A stretch of DNA of 64,000 nt from Clostridia bacterium (GTDB lineage Bacteria > Bacillota_A > Clostridia > UBA1212 > UBA1255): NCBI GenBank assembly GCA_017522515.1, contig JAFWZH010000235.1, positions 24,566 to 88,565 of the forward strand. Reading direction: 5' to 3'. A program made the position numbers and the translations under genes. Shown in pieces: positions 9,225-16,422 of this stretch. Below the pieces are notes generated by a model. The model had not been told where the DNA came from. It did not search any database and saw only the letters and a list, made by a program, of their open reading frames with translations. Positions within the stretch are counted from its first letter, which is position 1. The number at the start of each line of letters is the position of its first letter.

Positions 9225-9267
9225 AGTATAACAGATACAGAATAACGAAAATGATTTCCCGGGAAAT
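9225..9267 (-). promoter_or_regulatory. Prepilin peptidase promoter with palindrome ATTTCCCGGGAAAT
   Basis: A minus-strand -10 box TATACT lies at 9230-9225 with no good -35. A perfect 14-bp palindrome lies at 9254-9267, its near edge 23 bp upstream of the -10. The same palindrome sits 22 bp upstream of the comEA -10. Placement at the -35 region suggests an activator site (inference). Confidence 0.6.
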
Positions 9268-9303
9268 AAAAAGAAGAAATTTGAACATTTTTTAATATAA
9301 AAT

Positions 9304-9332
9304 TTGACACTTATGGAAAACAATGGTAAACT
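9304..9332 (+). promoter_or_regulatory. Promoter of small-RNA unit 1
   Basis: TTGACA (9304-9309), a 17-bp spacer and TAAACT (9327-9332). It points away from the prepilin peptidase gene and leads to a terminator-like hairpin about 70 nt further on, with no plausible reading frame between. Confidence 0.6.
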
Positions 9333-9338
9333 GATAAA

Positions 9339-9440
9339 AGAGTAGAAAACATGCGGTGTTTTTTACAGAGAGTTCTTTTTTTTCCTTTTCTAATATTTTT
9401 CAATTAACCCATGGCACGACGCTGTGGGTTGCTTGTTTTT
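9339..9440 (+). ncRNA. Candidate small RNA 1
   Basis: About 100 nt between a consensus-like promoter and a terminator hairpin. The interior is U-rich and contains TCCTTTTCTAA (9383-9393), which recurs exactly in the second candidate RNA at 9639-9649. TGCGGTGTTTT near the 5' end could pair with AAAATACCGCA just beyond the terminator (11 bp with one G-U), so a longer folded form is also possible. I cannot match it to a known RNA family. Confidence 0.45.
9406..9440 (+). terminator. Terminator-like hairpin of small RNA 1
   Basis: Arms AACCCATGGC (9406-9415) and GCTGTGGGTT (9421-9430) pair with two G-U wobbles around the loop ACGAC, followed by GCTTGTTTTTG. Confidence 0.55.
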
Positions 9441-9557
9441 GTTTAAAATACCGCACTGAAAATTCGCAAATGCGAAAAAAATGTGACTTTTATTTTAATA
9501 ATTTGCATTTTTGTGGTTGAAATAACATTTTTTTGGACTTTTTCGAAACAGTTCGTA

Positions 9558-9586
9558 TTGTATAGTTAAAAAACGTATGATATAAT
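9558..9586 (+). promoter_or_regulatory. Promoter of small-RNA unit 2
   Basis: TTGTAT (9558-9563), a 17-bp spacer and TATAAT (9581-9586), with TG one base before the -10 (extended -10). The predicted start is at or near 9593, the first base of a 9-bp closing stem. Confidence 0.7.
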
Positions 9587-9592
9587 GCAGAA

Positions 9593-9695
9593 GCAAGAAA
9601 GAGATAGTCAATTAGCAATGTTGGCGTTTATTAGTAAATCCTTTTCTAAAACTTTCTTGCACATTCGGGGCTGTAAAAAACAGCCCCTTTTTATT
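9593..9695 (+). ncRNA. Candidate structured small RNA 2
   Basis: The predicted 5' end GCAAGAAAG (9593-9601) is perfectly complementary to CTTTCTTGC (9652-9660), closing a ~50-nt domain that exposes TCCTTTTCTAA (9639-9649). A strong terminator follows. The next gene has its own promoter after this terminator, so this is an independent unit of about 100 nt rather than a leader. Sealed 5' ends with an exposed C/U-rich stretch are typical of small RNAs that pair with ribosome binding sites; that role is inference. No known family recognised. Confidence 0.6.
9667..9695 (+). terminator. Rho-independent terminator of small RNA 2
   Basis: GGGGCTGT (9667-9674) and ACAGCCCC (9680-9687) form a perfect 8-bp stem with a 5-nt loop, followed by TTTTTATT. 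The same stem type is used at 22357 and 37187. Confidence 0.9.
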
Positions 9696-9722
9696 TGACA
9701 TAAAGTACTCAAAGTGTATAAT
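9695..9722 (+). promoter_or_regulatory. Promoter of the GH99-like gene
   Basis: TTGACA (9695-9700), a 16-bp spacer and TATAAT (9717-9722), directly after the terminator. The leader would be about 25 nt. Confidence 0.75.
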
Positions 9723-9752
9723 GAATTAAACTTTTGTCAGGAGGTCATATAT

Positions 9753-11504
9753 ATGAATGTTGGGAAATATACAGGTCCTTATTCGAAACAAAACGGTTCA
9801 TTCGCAGCAGAAGACGATTTAGGAAGAGTTTTGCCCTTGGATAATGATGTTACAAATATAAGAAAAGACAGAAAAGTAGGAATTTTCTATTTTCTATGGA
9901 TAGGAGAACACGGCACAGGAGGTCCTTATGACATTAGCAAAATTACGCAAGAACATCCTGAAGCAGTAGAATCAGAAGAAAATTGGTACGCTTCGGGAGG
10001 CGGAGCAAGAGGAGAACATCATTTTTGGGGAAAGCCCCTTTTTGGCTACTACAAATCCTCAGATGAATGGGTTATGAGAAAACACCTTCAAATGCTTACA
10101 GATGCCGGTGTTGATTTTATCGTGTTTGATACAACAAATGGACCTACATATGATGACCGAATGGTGCAAATAATAGACGTTTGGTATGAATATTTAGAAA
10201 AAGGAGTAAATGTTCCAAAAATGTCCTTCTATACAAATACAGCATCAGGGCAGACAATGGAGCATATCTTCAAAAAATTGTATAAAAACGAAGAGCTTCA
10301 CAAAAAGTATCCAAGGTTAGATGAACTGTGGTTTAAACATGACGGTAAGCCAATGATGATAGGTATCGAAGCCGAAGCAAGTCAAGAAATAAAAGAATAT
10401 TTCACATTCAAAGAATCAGTCTGGCCAAATGCCGGCAGATGCGATAATGGTTTTCCGTGGATGGAATTTAATCGCTCGCTCAAACCGGAGTCTGTTTACG
10501 GCAGAGAAGGAAGGAAAGAAGTAATGAATGTTTCCGTTGCACAGCATTCCGACACGTGCAGATTTAGTGCTACAGCATGGTACGGAGCCAATGATATGAC
10601 AAGGTCTTGGCACAACGGAGAAAATGATACCGCAGAAGATGCAATTCTTTATGGCTATAACTTTGCAGAGCAATGGGAATATGCAATAGAGCAGGACCCT
10701 GAAATGGTATTTGTTACCGGATGGAATGAATGGGTGGCACAAAGACAACCGGCAGGAATTATTAAGGATGAACCGATTTGGTTCGTAGATTGCGCCACAT
10801 ATAATTGCAGTCGTGATGTGGAACCGGCAGCAGAAGTTTTCGGAGATAATTATTATATGCAGCTTTGCAATTACATAAGACGTTATAAGGGAACCTTGCC
10901 AAGAGTTCACGTAGGAGAGGAAAATACGATTGATATTAACGGCAGTTTTTCTCAATGGGACTCAGATAAAATAACTGCTGTATATACAGATTACAGTGGT
11001 GACACAGCTAAAAGGTGCGCAAAAGGTTTTGGCGAGCTTGAGTATGTAAACGATACAGGACGAAATGATTTTACTTGCCTCAAGGTTTGCAGAGATAGCA
11101 AAAATATTTACTTTTACGCAGAAACAGCAGAAAAAATTACGAATCCGACAGATGATAATTGGATGACGCTTTTTATAAAGTTGGGAAATGGTAAAAAAGG
11201 ATATAACTATGCCGTTAATTTTGAAAAACCTGAAAAGACAGGAGCTGTTTTGTCACAATGTCAAGAAGACGGTCAGTGGAAAAAGATAGATGTTGTTGCA
11301 ATGAAAATAGAATATAATAAAATGATGCTGGCAATTTCGAGAGAAACATTGGAAATCGGCAACAACCTTGTAGACTTTCAATTTAAATGGGCAGATAATT
11401 ACAGAAAAAATGAAAAAGGACAAGTGGATATTTACTCATTTTATTGCGATGGCGACGCCGCGCCATATGGCAGAATGAATTACGTTTACTCTGAGAAGGT
11501 GTAA
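9753..11504 (+). CDS. GH99/GH71-like family glycoside hydrolase with C-terminal CBM9-like domain
   Basis: A 583-aa protein without a signal peptide. The N-terminal ~390 residues look like a TIM barrel of the GH99/GH71-like group: KVGIFYFLWIG near residue 45, then DAGVDFIVFDTTNG, and VFVTGWNEWVAQRQ near residue 330, the acidic GWNEW segment being typical of the catalytic face. The last ~200 residues (from about IDINGSFSQWD) resemble a CBM9-type beta-sandwich sugar-binding domain. ATG 9753 follows CAGGAGG; an in-frame GTG at 9714 precedes the -10 box and is ruled out. Presumably hydrolyses an imported oligosaccharide, but the substrate cannot be read. It is a single-gene unit. Confidence 0.75.
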   Translation: MNVGKYTGPYSKQNGSFAAEDDLGRVLPLDNDVTNIRKDRKVGIFYFLWIGEHGTGGPYDISKITQEHPEAVESEENWYASGGGARGEHHFWGKPLFGYYKSSDEWVMRKHLQMLTDAGVDFIVFDTTNGPTYDDRMVQIIDVWYEYLEKGVNVPKMSFYTNTASGQTMEHIFKKLYKNEELHKKYPRLDELWFKHDGKPMMIGIEAEASQEIKEYFTFKESVWPNAGRCDNGFPWMEFNRSLKPESVYGREGRKEVMNVSVAQHSDTCRFSATAWYGANDMTRSWHNGENDTAEDAILYGYNFAEQWEYAIEQDPEMVFVTGWNEWVAQRQPAGIIKDEPIWFVDCATYNCSRDVEPAAEVFGDNYYMQLCNYIRRYKGTLPRVHVGEENTIDINGSFSQWDSDKITAVYTDYSGDTAKRCAKGFGELEYVNDTGRNDFTCLKVCRDSKNIYFYAETAEKITNPTDDNWMTLFIKLGNGKKGYNYAVNFEKPEKTGAVLSQCQEDGQWKKIDVVAMKIEYNKMMLAISRETLEIGNNLVDFQFKWADNYRKNEKGQVDIYSFYCDGDAAPYGRMNYVYSEKV

Positions 11505-11526
11505 AATAAAATAACGTTTAAATTCA

Positions 11527-11556
11527 TTGCTTAAAATATTGCATTTGTGGTACAAT
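11527..11556 (+). promoter_or_regulatory. Promoter of the metallopeptidase/dCMP deaminase pair
   Basis: TTGCTT (11527-11532), an 18-bp spacer and TACAAT (11551-11556), some 30 bp ahead of the ATG. Confidence 0.55.
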
Positions 11557-11588
11557 AAGAAAAATGATTTTTCAGAGGTGAAAAGAGC

Positions 11589-12287
11589 ATGTGGCCGTAC
11601 TTTTATATTGATTATTGGTATATTGTGCTTGTGATTCCCGTAATGATAGCATCGCTTATTATTCAAGGGATTATGAGATCTACGTATAAAAAGTACTCCT
11701 CCGTGTATGTGGGGGCAGGAGTTACAGGCGCAGAAATGGCACAAAGAGTGCTTAGAGAGCATGGCGTAACGGATGTTGTGGTTACGGAAACAGGCGGAGA
11801 ACTGACGGACCACTACGACCCTAAGAATAAGGTAATTAAATTATCCTCAGAGGTTTACGGAGGTAGATCTGTTTCTGCATTGGGAGTAGCTTGCCATGAG
11901 GCAGGTCATGCGATTCAACACGCCAACAGTTATTTTCCACTTGTAGCACGAAATGCATTTGTACCAGTAGTAAATTTTTGCTCAGGGATTTCATGGTTTG
12001 TAATTCTTATTGGCATTTTTATGAGTTCGGATTTAATGATTAATTTGGGAATCATACTTTTTGCATCAGCAGCAGTATTTCAATTCATAACATTGCCGGT
12101 TGAGTTCAATGCATCACGAAGAGCTGTTGCAGCATTAAGAAGTAGCGGCAGACTTTCCGAAGAAGAAATAAGTGGGACAAAAAAGGTTCTTACAGCAGCA
12201 GCTATGACTTATGTAGCAGCCTTGGCCGCTTCCCTTGCAAGCTTGCTCAGATTGATATTAATTACAAGAGGCAATAGAAGACGATAA
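11589..12287 (+). CDS. Membrane zinc metallopeptidase, YugP/Zn_peptidase_2 family
   Basis: A 232-aa membrane protein with an N-terminal hydrophobic helix, the zinc-binding HEAGHAIQH (HExxH) near residue 102, further hydrophobic segments around residues 115-165 and a C-terminal one near 205-225. The preceding stretch DHYDPKNKVIKLSSEVYGGRSVSALGVA is characteristic of the YugP family. The family is poorly studied; it is thought to be a membrane-bound zinc protease. RBS AGAGGTG is at 11574-11580. It is followed 25 nt later by the dCMP deaminase, probably in the same transcript. Confidence 0.88.
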   Translation: MWPYFYIDYWYIVLVIPVMIASLIIQGIMRSTYKKYSSVYVGAGVTGAEMAQRVLREHGVTDVVVTETGGELTDHYDPKNKVIKLSSEVYGGRSVSALGVACHEAGHAIQHANSYFPLVARNAFVPVVNFCSGISWFVILIGIFMSSDLMINLGIILFASAAVFQFITLPVEFNASRRAVAALRSSGRLSEEEISGTKKVLTAAAMTYVAALAASLASLLRLILITRGNRRR

Positions 12288-12311
12288 TCGTCAGTATTTA
12301 AGGAGTTTTAT

Positions 12312-12791
12312 ATGAAGAGAGAAGATTATTTAAAATGGGATGAATATTTTATGGGAATAGCAATGCTTTCCTCTATGAGAAGTAAAGATCCTAACACCGG
12401 CGTAGGTGCTTGCATAGTGGGGAAGGACAACAGAATACTTTCTTTGGGCTACAACGGAATGCCTATCGGTTGCTCGGACGATATCTTCCCGTGGGACAGA
12501 GATGGTGCACCGCTTGATACTAAGTATATTTATGTGTGCCATGCAGAGCTGAATGCAATTCTTAATTATAATGGCGGTCCACTTGCAGAAGCAAGAATTT
12601 ATACAACACTTTTCCCGTGTAATGAGTGCACAAAATCTATAATTCAAAAAGGCATAAAAGAAGTTGTATATATGTGTGATAAGTATGCAGATACAGATTC
12701 TGTTAAAGCGTCTAAAAGAATGATGGATGCCGCAGGTGTTACATATAGAATGTACATACCATCAGATAAAAAAATTGAACTGGATTTGTGA
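12312..12791 (+). CDS. dCMP deaminase
   Basis: A 159-aa zinc deaminase that converts dCMP to dUMP, supplying thymidylate synthesis. The zinc site is HAELNAI (the His and catalytic Glu) plus PCNEC with the two Cys ligands. GYNGMPIGCSDD and the TKYIYVCHAE approach are typical of dCMP deaminases (ComEB/eukaryotic-like) rather than tRNA or cytidine deaminases. RBS AAGGAG lies ahead of the ATG. The serA promoter begins just past its stop. Confidence 0.92.
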   Translation: MKREDYLKWDEYFMGIAMLSSMRSKDPNTGVGACIVGKDNRILSLGYNGMPIGCSDDIFPWDRDGAPLDTKYIYVCHAELNAILNYNGGPLAEARIYTTLFPCNECTKSIIQKGIKEVVYMCDKYADTDSVKASKRMMDAAGVTYRMYIPSDKKIELDL

Positions 12792-12799
12792 TTTTGGGT

Positions 12800-12828
12800 T
12801 TTACTTTTTAAGCCTTACACGATATAAT
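12800..12828 (+). promoter_or_regulatory. Promoter of serA
   Basis: TTTACT (12800-12805), a 17-bp spacer and TATAAT (12823-12828), 46 bp before the serA ATG. Confidence 0.65.
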
Positions 12829-12874
12829 AAGAAGAAATATAACTTTTTTAGTTAGTTGAGAGGAAGATGTATTT

Positions 12875-14491
12875 ATGAAGATTATAGTAACCGAGAGTAT
12901 AGCACTTGAGGGTATAGAACATTTAAAAAGCAAAGGCTTTGATGTTGATGTTAAATTCGGTATCAGCAGAGAAGATCTTCTTGAGATAATCGGTAATTAT
13001 GACGCTTTGATTGTGCGCAGTGTAACAAAGGTTAATGAAGAGCTTATGGAAAAGGCTCCTAACCTTAAAGTTGTGGGCAGAGCCGGCAATGGTGTAGATA
13101 ATATCGATCTTAAAGCAGCTACTGCAAGAGGTATTATCGTTGTAAATACACCTGAGAGCAATATTATGGCAGCTGCAGAATTAGCTGTAACACACGCGTA
13201 TGCAATATTCCGTAACTTGATCCAGGCGGTAACAGCAGGAAGGAATAAAGACTTCCGCAGAGGTAAATTTATTGGTAATGAATTAGATGGCAAAACAGCA
13301 GGAATAATCGGTTTGGGAAGAATCGGTTCCATTGTTGCCAGAAAATTGATGGGTTCAAATATGAGAGTAATTGCGTATGACCCATATATCGGTGATGAGA
13401 AATTTAATCAAATGGGTGTTGAACGTTGTGCAACATTGGAAGACCTTCTTAAGCAGGCAGACCTTATTACGTTGCACACACCAAAAACTCCGGAAACATA
13501 CGGCATAATAGGAGAAAAAGAGTTGGCCTTATGTAAAGACGGTGTTCGTATCGTTAATGCAGCAAGAGGTGGTCTTGTAAACGAAAAGGCACTTTATGAT
13601 GCTCTTGTGTCAGGTAAGGTTGCAGCCGCAGCACTTGATGTACTTGATCCTGAGCCGAATTACAACAAAAAACCTGAGGAACAAGATTATGAAAATCCTT
13701 TGCTTACATTAAATAACTGTATAGTAACACCTCACCTTGGAGCATCTACAGATGAGGCAAATTACAATGTAGGAACGGCAGTAACAAAACTTGTAGGTGA
13801 GGCACTTGAAGGCAAAATGGTGCCGGCCGTTAATATGCCACAAGTAAGCGGCGGTAATTTAGAAGAAATTAAACCGTATCTTGATCTTGCTGAAGCACTA
13901 GGCAGAATTTATTTCCAAACAGAGAAGAAACCTCTTAAGAAAATAGAGGTAATATACAGCGGTGACTTGGCCAAGGAAGATGTTGTCACAGGATTGTACA
14001 CATTATCAGTTGCTAAGGGCTTACTTAGCGTTATAGTACCTACGAGAGTAAACTATGTTAATGCGAAGAATATGCTTGAATCAATGGGAATTGCATTGGT
14101 TGAGAGCAAATCAACATATCTTGAAAAGTATACAAACCTTATTACCGTTCGCTTTATAAATGATGAGAAAACACTTTCTGTTTCCGGTACTGTATTTGCA
14201 AAGAGTGAACTTAGAATTGTAGAATTTTACGGATATAAGCTTGACTTTGAGCCAACAGCCAATGTTCTCGCAATTCAAAACAGAGACATTCCCGGTGTTA
14301 TAGGTAAAATTGGTACTGTGTTGGGTGATAGAGGTGTAAATATTGCTGCAGTTCAATGGAGCCGTAAAGAAATAGGTTCAAAAGCTGAGGCTTTTGTCAG
14401 CGTTGACCAACCTGTTTACGATAAGACAATGCAGGCACTGCTTGAAATTGACGGAGTGTTAAAGGTTTCAAATATTAATTTCTTTGCTTGA
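12875..14491 (+). CDS. serA: D-3-phosphoglycerate dehydrogenase, long (ASB-ACT) form
   Basis: This enzyme oxidises 3-phosphoglycerate in the first step of serine synthesis. At 538 aa it is the long bacterial form: substrate and NAD domains (GIIGLGRIGSIVARK nucleotide loop; RIVNAARGGLVNE; HLGASTDEA with the catalytic His), an intervening ASB-type domain around residues 315-450, and a C-terminal ACT domain (AIQNRDIPGVIGKIGTVLG) that usually senses serine. RBS GAGAGGAAG precedes the ATG at 12875. No serB or serC is nearby. Confidence 0.96.
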   Translation: MKIIVTESIALEGIEHLKSKGFDVDVKFGISREDLLEIIGNYDALIVRSVTKVNEELMEKAPNLKVVGRAGNGVDNIDLKAATARGIIVVNTPESNIMAAAELAVTHAYAIFRNLIQAVTAGRNKDFRRGKFIGNELDGKTAGIIGLGRIGSIVARKLMGSNMRVIAYDPYIGDEKFNQMGVERCATLEDLLKQADLITLHTPKTPETYGIIGEKELALCKDGVRIVNAARGGLVNEKALYDALVSGKVAAAALDVLDPEPNYNKKPEEQDYENPLLTLNNCIVTPHLGASTDEANYNVGTAVTKLVGEALEGKMVPAVNMPQVSGGNLEEIKPYLDLAEALGRIYFQTEKKPLKKIEVIYSGDLAKEDVVTGLYTLSVAKGLLSVIVPTRVNYVNAKNMLESMGIALVESKSTYLEKYTNLITVRFINDEKTLSVSGTVFAKSELRIVEFYGYKLDFEPTANVLAIQNRDIPGVIGKIGTVLGDRGVNIAAVQWSRKEIGSKAEAFVSVDQPVYDKTMQALLEIDGVLKVSNINFFA

Positions 14492-14534
14492 TTTTAGTTA
14501 GAGATAATATAATTGATTTAAAAGGGGTAAATTT

Positions 14535-15512
14535 ATGCCTATAGAGAATTTAGATACCGGAACGATTCTTTCACAAATACTTATTCTGTTTGTTTTGGCG
14601 GCAGTTGGTTTTGTAAGCGGTAAAACCGGATATCTTCCTGATAAAGCAGGTGGTATTGTATCTAAATTGGTAATGAGAATTACCATGCCTGCATTGATAT
14701 TAAGTAAAATGCTGTCTGCCGATTTTTCGGCAGACAATTATTTTGATGGTTTGAGGCTTGTGATTATCGCAATGATAACTTTGTTGTTGGTTTTTGCTAT
14801 CACAAGACCATTTACCAAACTCATGAAAATACCTGAAAAGTCGCGAAATGTTTACTGTATGCAGGCACTTTTTGGTAATGTAATATTTTTTGCTTTTCCT
14901 TTGTTTCAAGCTCTGTTTGGAGATATCGGCGTATTATATGCTTTGTTTTTTAATATTGGAAATGACGTTTTACTTTGGACTTTAGGCGTGTATTTGGCAG
15001 GTAAGCATAAGGGCGGAGGCTTTGGCAATGCATTAAAGCATATTTTTAATATGAATATGATTATGTTTATTATTGGATTAATACTTGCATTTACAGGTTG
15101 GAATCACAAACTTCAAGGTGGAGTAATATACCAAACGGCAGATATGATAGGTAAGGCCACAAGTCCGCTTTCTATGATTTTCGTAGGACTTGTAATGGCC
15201 GGAGCAAAAGGTTTATTTAAAAACTTCGGCAAAAAAATGCTTTCTGTTGTGTTGACACTTCAAAAACAGTTAATAATACCTGTGGTGGCAGGTTTAATTA
15301 TGCTTGTTGCAGTAAAACAAGGCTTGATATCAGATGTTGTTATGATGGTTGCCGTCATGCAGCTTGCGATGCCTGTTGGTACTTTGACTGTTTCAATTGC
15401 GGCGGAATACGACTCAGACTATCAAATGGCAGCAGACAGTGTGTTTGTGTCAACTTTATTATCGATTATTACATTGCCGCTGATTGCATATCTCTTAAAA
15501 TTGGTGCTTTAA
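14535..15512 (+). CDS. AEC-family (auxin efflux carrier-like) transporter
   Basis: A 325-aa integral membrane protein with about ten hydrophobic segments arranged as two five-helix halves. The N-terminal half carries VKSGKTGYLP-like VSGKTGYLPDKAG and VMRITMPALILSKM, and the second half AGAKGLFK; both are typical of AEC permeases, which in Firmicutes carry organic acids such as malate. Substrate cannot be told. The start follows AAAAGGGG. It lies 43 nt after serA, without a clear terminator, so it may be expressed with serA. Confidence 0.85.
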   Translation: MPIENLDTGTILSQILILFVLAAVGFVSGKTGYLPDKAGGIVSKLVMRITMPALILSKMLSADFSADNYFDGLRLVIIAMITLLLVFAITRPFTKLMKIPEKSRNVYCMQALFGNVIFFAFPLFQALFGDIGVLYALFFNIGNDVLLWTLGVYLAGKHKGGGFGNALKHIFNMNMIMFIIGLILAFTGWNHKLQGGVIYQTADMIGKATSPLSMIFVGLVMAGAKGLFKNFGKKMLSVVLTLQKQLIIPVVAGLIMLVAVKQGLISDVVMMVAVMQLAMPVGTLTVSIAAEYDSDYQMAADSVFVSTLLSIITLPLIAYLLKLVL

Positions 15513-15519
15513 TATTATT

Positions 15520-15548
15520 TTGACAATCAATTATAAAATTGATATATT
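15520..15548 (+). promoter_or_regulatory. Promoter of tRNA-Arg (and probably tcdA)
   Basis: TTGACA (15520-15525), a 17-bp spacer and TATATT (15543-15548), about 15 bp before the first tRNA base. Confidence 0.75.
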
Positions 15549-15562
15549 AAAAATGTTTTTAT

Positions 15563-15637
15563 GTCCCGGTGGTCTAATGGATACGATAATAGACTCCGAC
15601 TCTGTTGATATGGGTTCGATTCCCGTCCGGGATACCA
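15563..15637 (+). tRNA. tRNA-Arg, anticodon CCG
   Basis: The acceptor stem GTCCCGG pairs with CCGGGAT (one G-U). The anticodon stem ATAGA/TCTGT encloses the loop CTCCGAC, giving anticodon CCG (codon CGG). The T arm is ATGGG-TTCGATT-CCCGT. The discriminator A is followed by an encoded CCA (15635-15637). The D stem is short (three pairs), which is within the normal range. Confidence 0.93.
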
Positions 15638-15663
15638 TTTTTATTTAAATAGGCGGCATAATA

Positions 15664-16371
15664 ATGTTTGATTTTACAGAAAGAACAGAGCTTCTTATAG
15701 GAAGTGAAAATGTAAAGAGACTTGAAAAGGCCTCTGTGCTTGTTTTCGGTGTAGGTGGAGTGGGCTCATACTGTGTGGAGGCTCTTGCCAGAGCCGGAAT
15801 AGGTCGGTTTGCTCTTTTTGATGGCGATGTGGTCAGCAAATCAAACATTAACAGGCAGCTTATAGCACTTCACAGCACAGAAGGAAAGTTTAAGTGCGAA
15901 GTTGCACGTCAAAGAATTCTTGATATTAATCCTGATGCCAAAGTAGAAGTATTCAATGAGTTTTATACTTTGGGAAATGCAGACTGTATTGATTTTTCGG
16001 GATTTGATTATGTTGCAGATGCAATAGATATGATTTCGTCAAAACTTTTAATAGTAGAAAAAGCAAAAAAAGCAGGCGTGCCTGTTATTTGTGCGATGGG
16101 AGCAGGAAATAGACTTGACCCTACAGGCTTTACGGTTACGGATATTTATAACACGAAAGATTGTCCTCTCGCCAGAGTTATGCGCAGAGAATTGAGAAAG
16201 AGAAACATAACAGATTTAAAGGTTGTTTTCTCCTCAGAAAGTCCATATAAAGAATTTAATAAGACAGCAGACTCACAAACACCTGTAATTGCAAGTGTAT
16301 CTTTTGTTCCGTCTGCGGAGGGGCTTATTATGGCTTCTGAGATTATTAAGGACATTATTACTTTGCCTTGA
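15664..16371 (+). CDS. tcdA: tRNA threonylcarbamoyladenosine dehydratase (ThiF/E1-like)
   Basis: TcdA (CsdL) uses ATP to dehydrate t6A to cyclic t6A at position 37 of ANN-decoding tRNAs. The 235-aa protein has the E1-like Rossmann motif VFGVGGVGSYCVEALARAG at residues ~29-47, DGDVVSKSNINRQ (the Arg finger region), and the CAMGAGNRLDPTGF and DCPLARVMRREL segments typical of TcdA. Only 26 nt separate the encoded CCA of tRNA-Arg from its ATG, and no separate promoter fits, so it is probably read through from the tRNA promoter. RBS is weak (AGGCGG). Confidence 0.93.
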   Translation: MFDFTERTELLIGSENVKRLEKASVLVFGVGGVGSYCVEALARAGIGRFALFDGDVVSKSNINRQLIALHSTEGKFKCEVARQRILDINPDAKVEVFNEFYTLGNADCIDFSGFDYVADAIDMISSKLLIVEKAKKAGVPVICAMGAGNRLDPTGFTVTDIYNTKDCPLARVMRRELRKRNITDLKVVFSSESPYKEFNKTADSQTPVIASVSFVPSAEGLIMASEIIKDIITLP

Positions 16372-16406
16372 TATACAAATTATTTTGGGTTATACTGTCC
16401 GGACAG
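16368..16406 (+). promoter_or_regulatory. Promoter with overlapping 12-bp palindrome
   Basis: TTGATA (16368-16373), a 17-bp spacer and TATACT (16391-16396). The perfect palindrome CTGTCCGGACAG (16395-16406) covers the end of the -10 and the predicted start site, the place of a repressor operator. The -35 overlaps the tcdA stop. Confidence 0.65.
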
Positions 16407-16422
16407 ACAGGAGTGAATTTAC

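Noticed and set aside
15563..15637. tRNA-Gln or tRNA-Asn instead of tRNA-Arg
   Set aside because: CTG and GTT readings do not give a paired anticodon stem; only the loop CTCCGAC with stem ATAGA/TCTGT fits, giving CCG.
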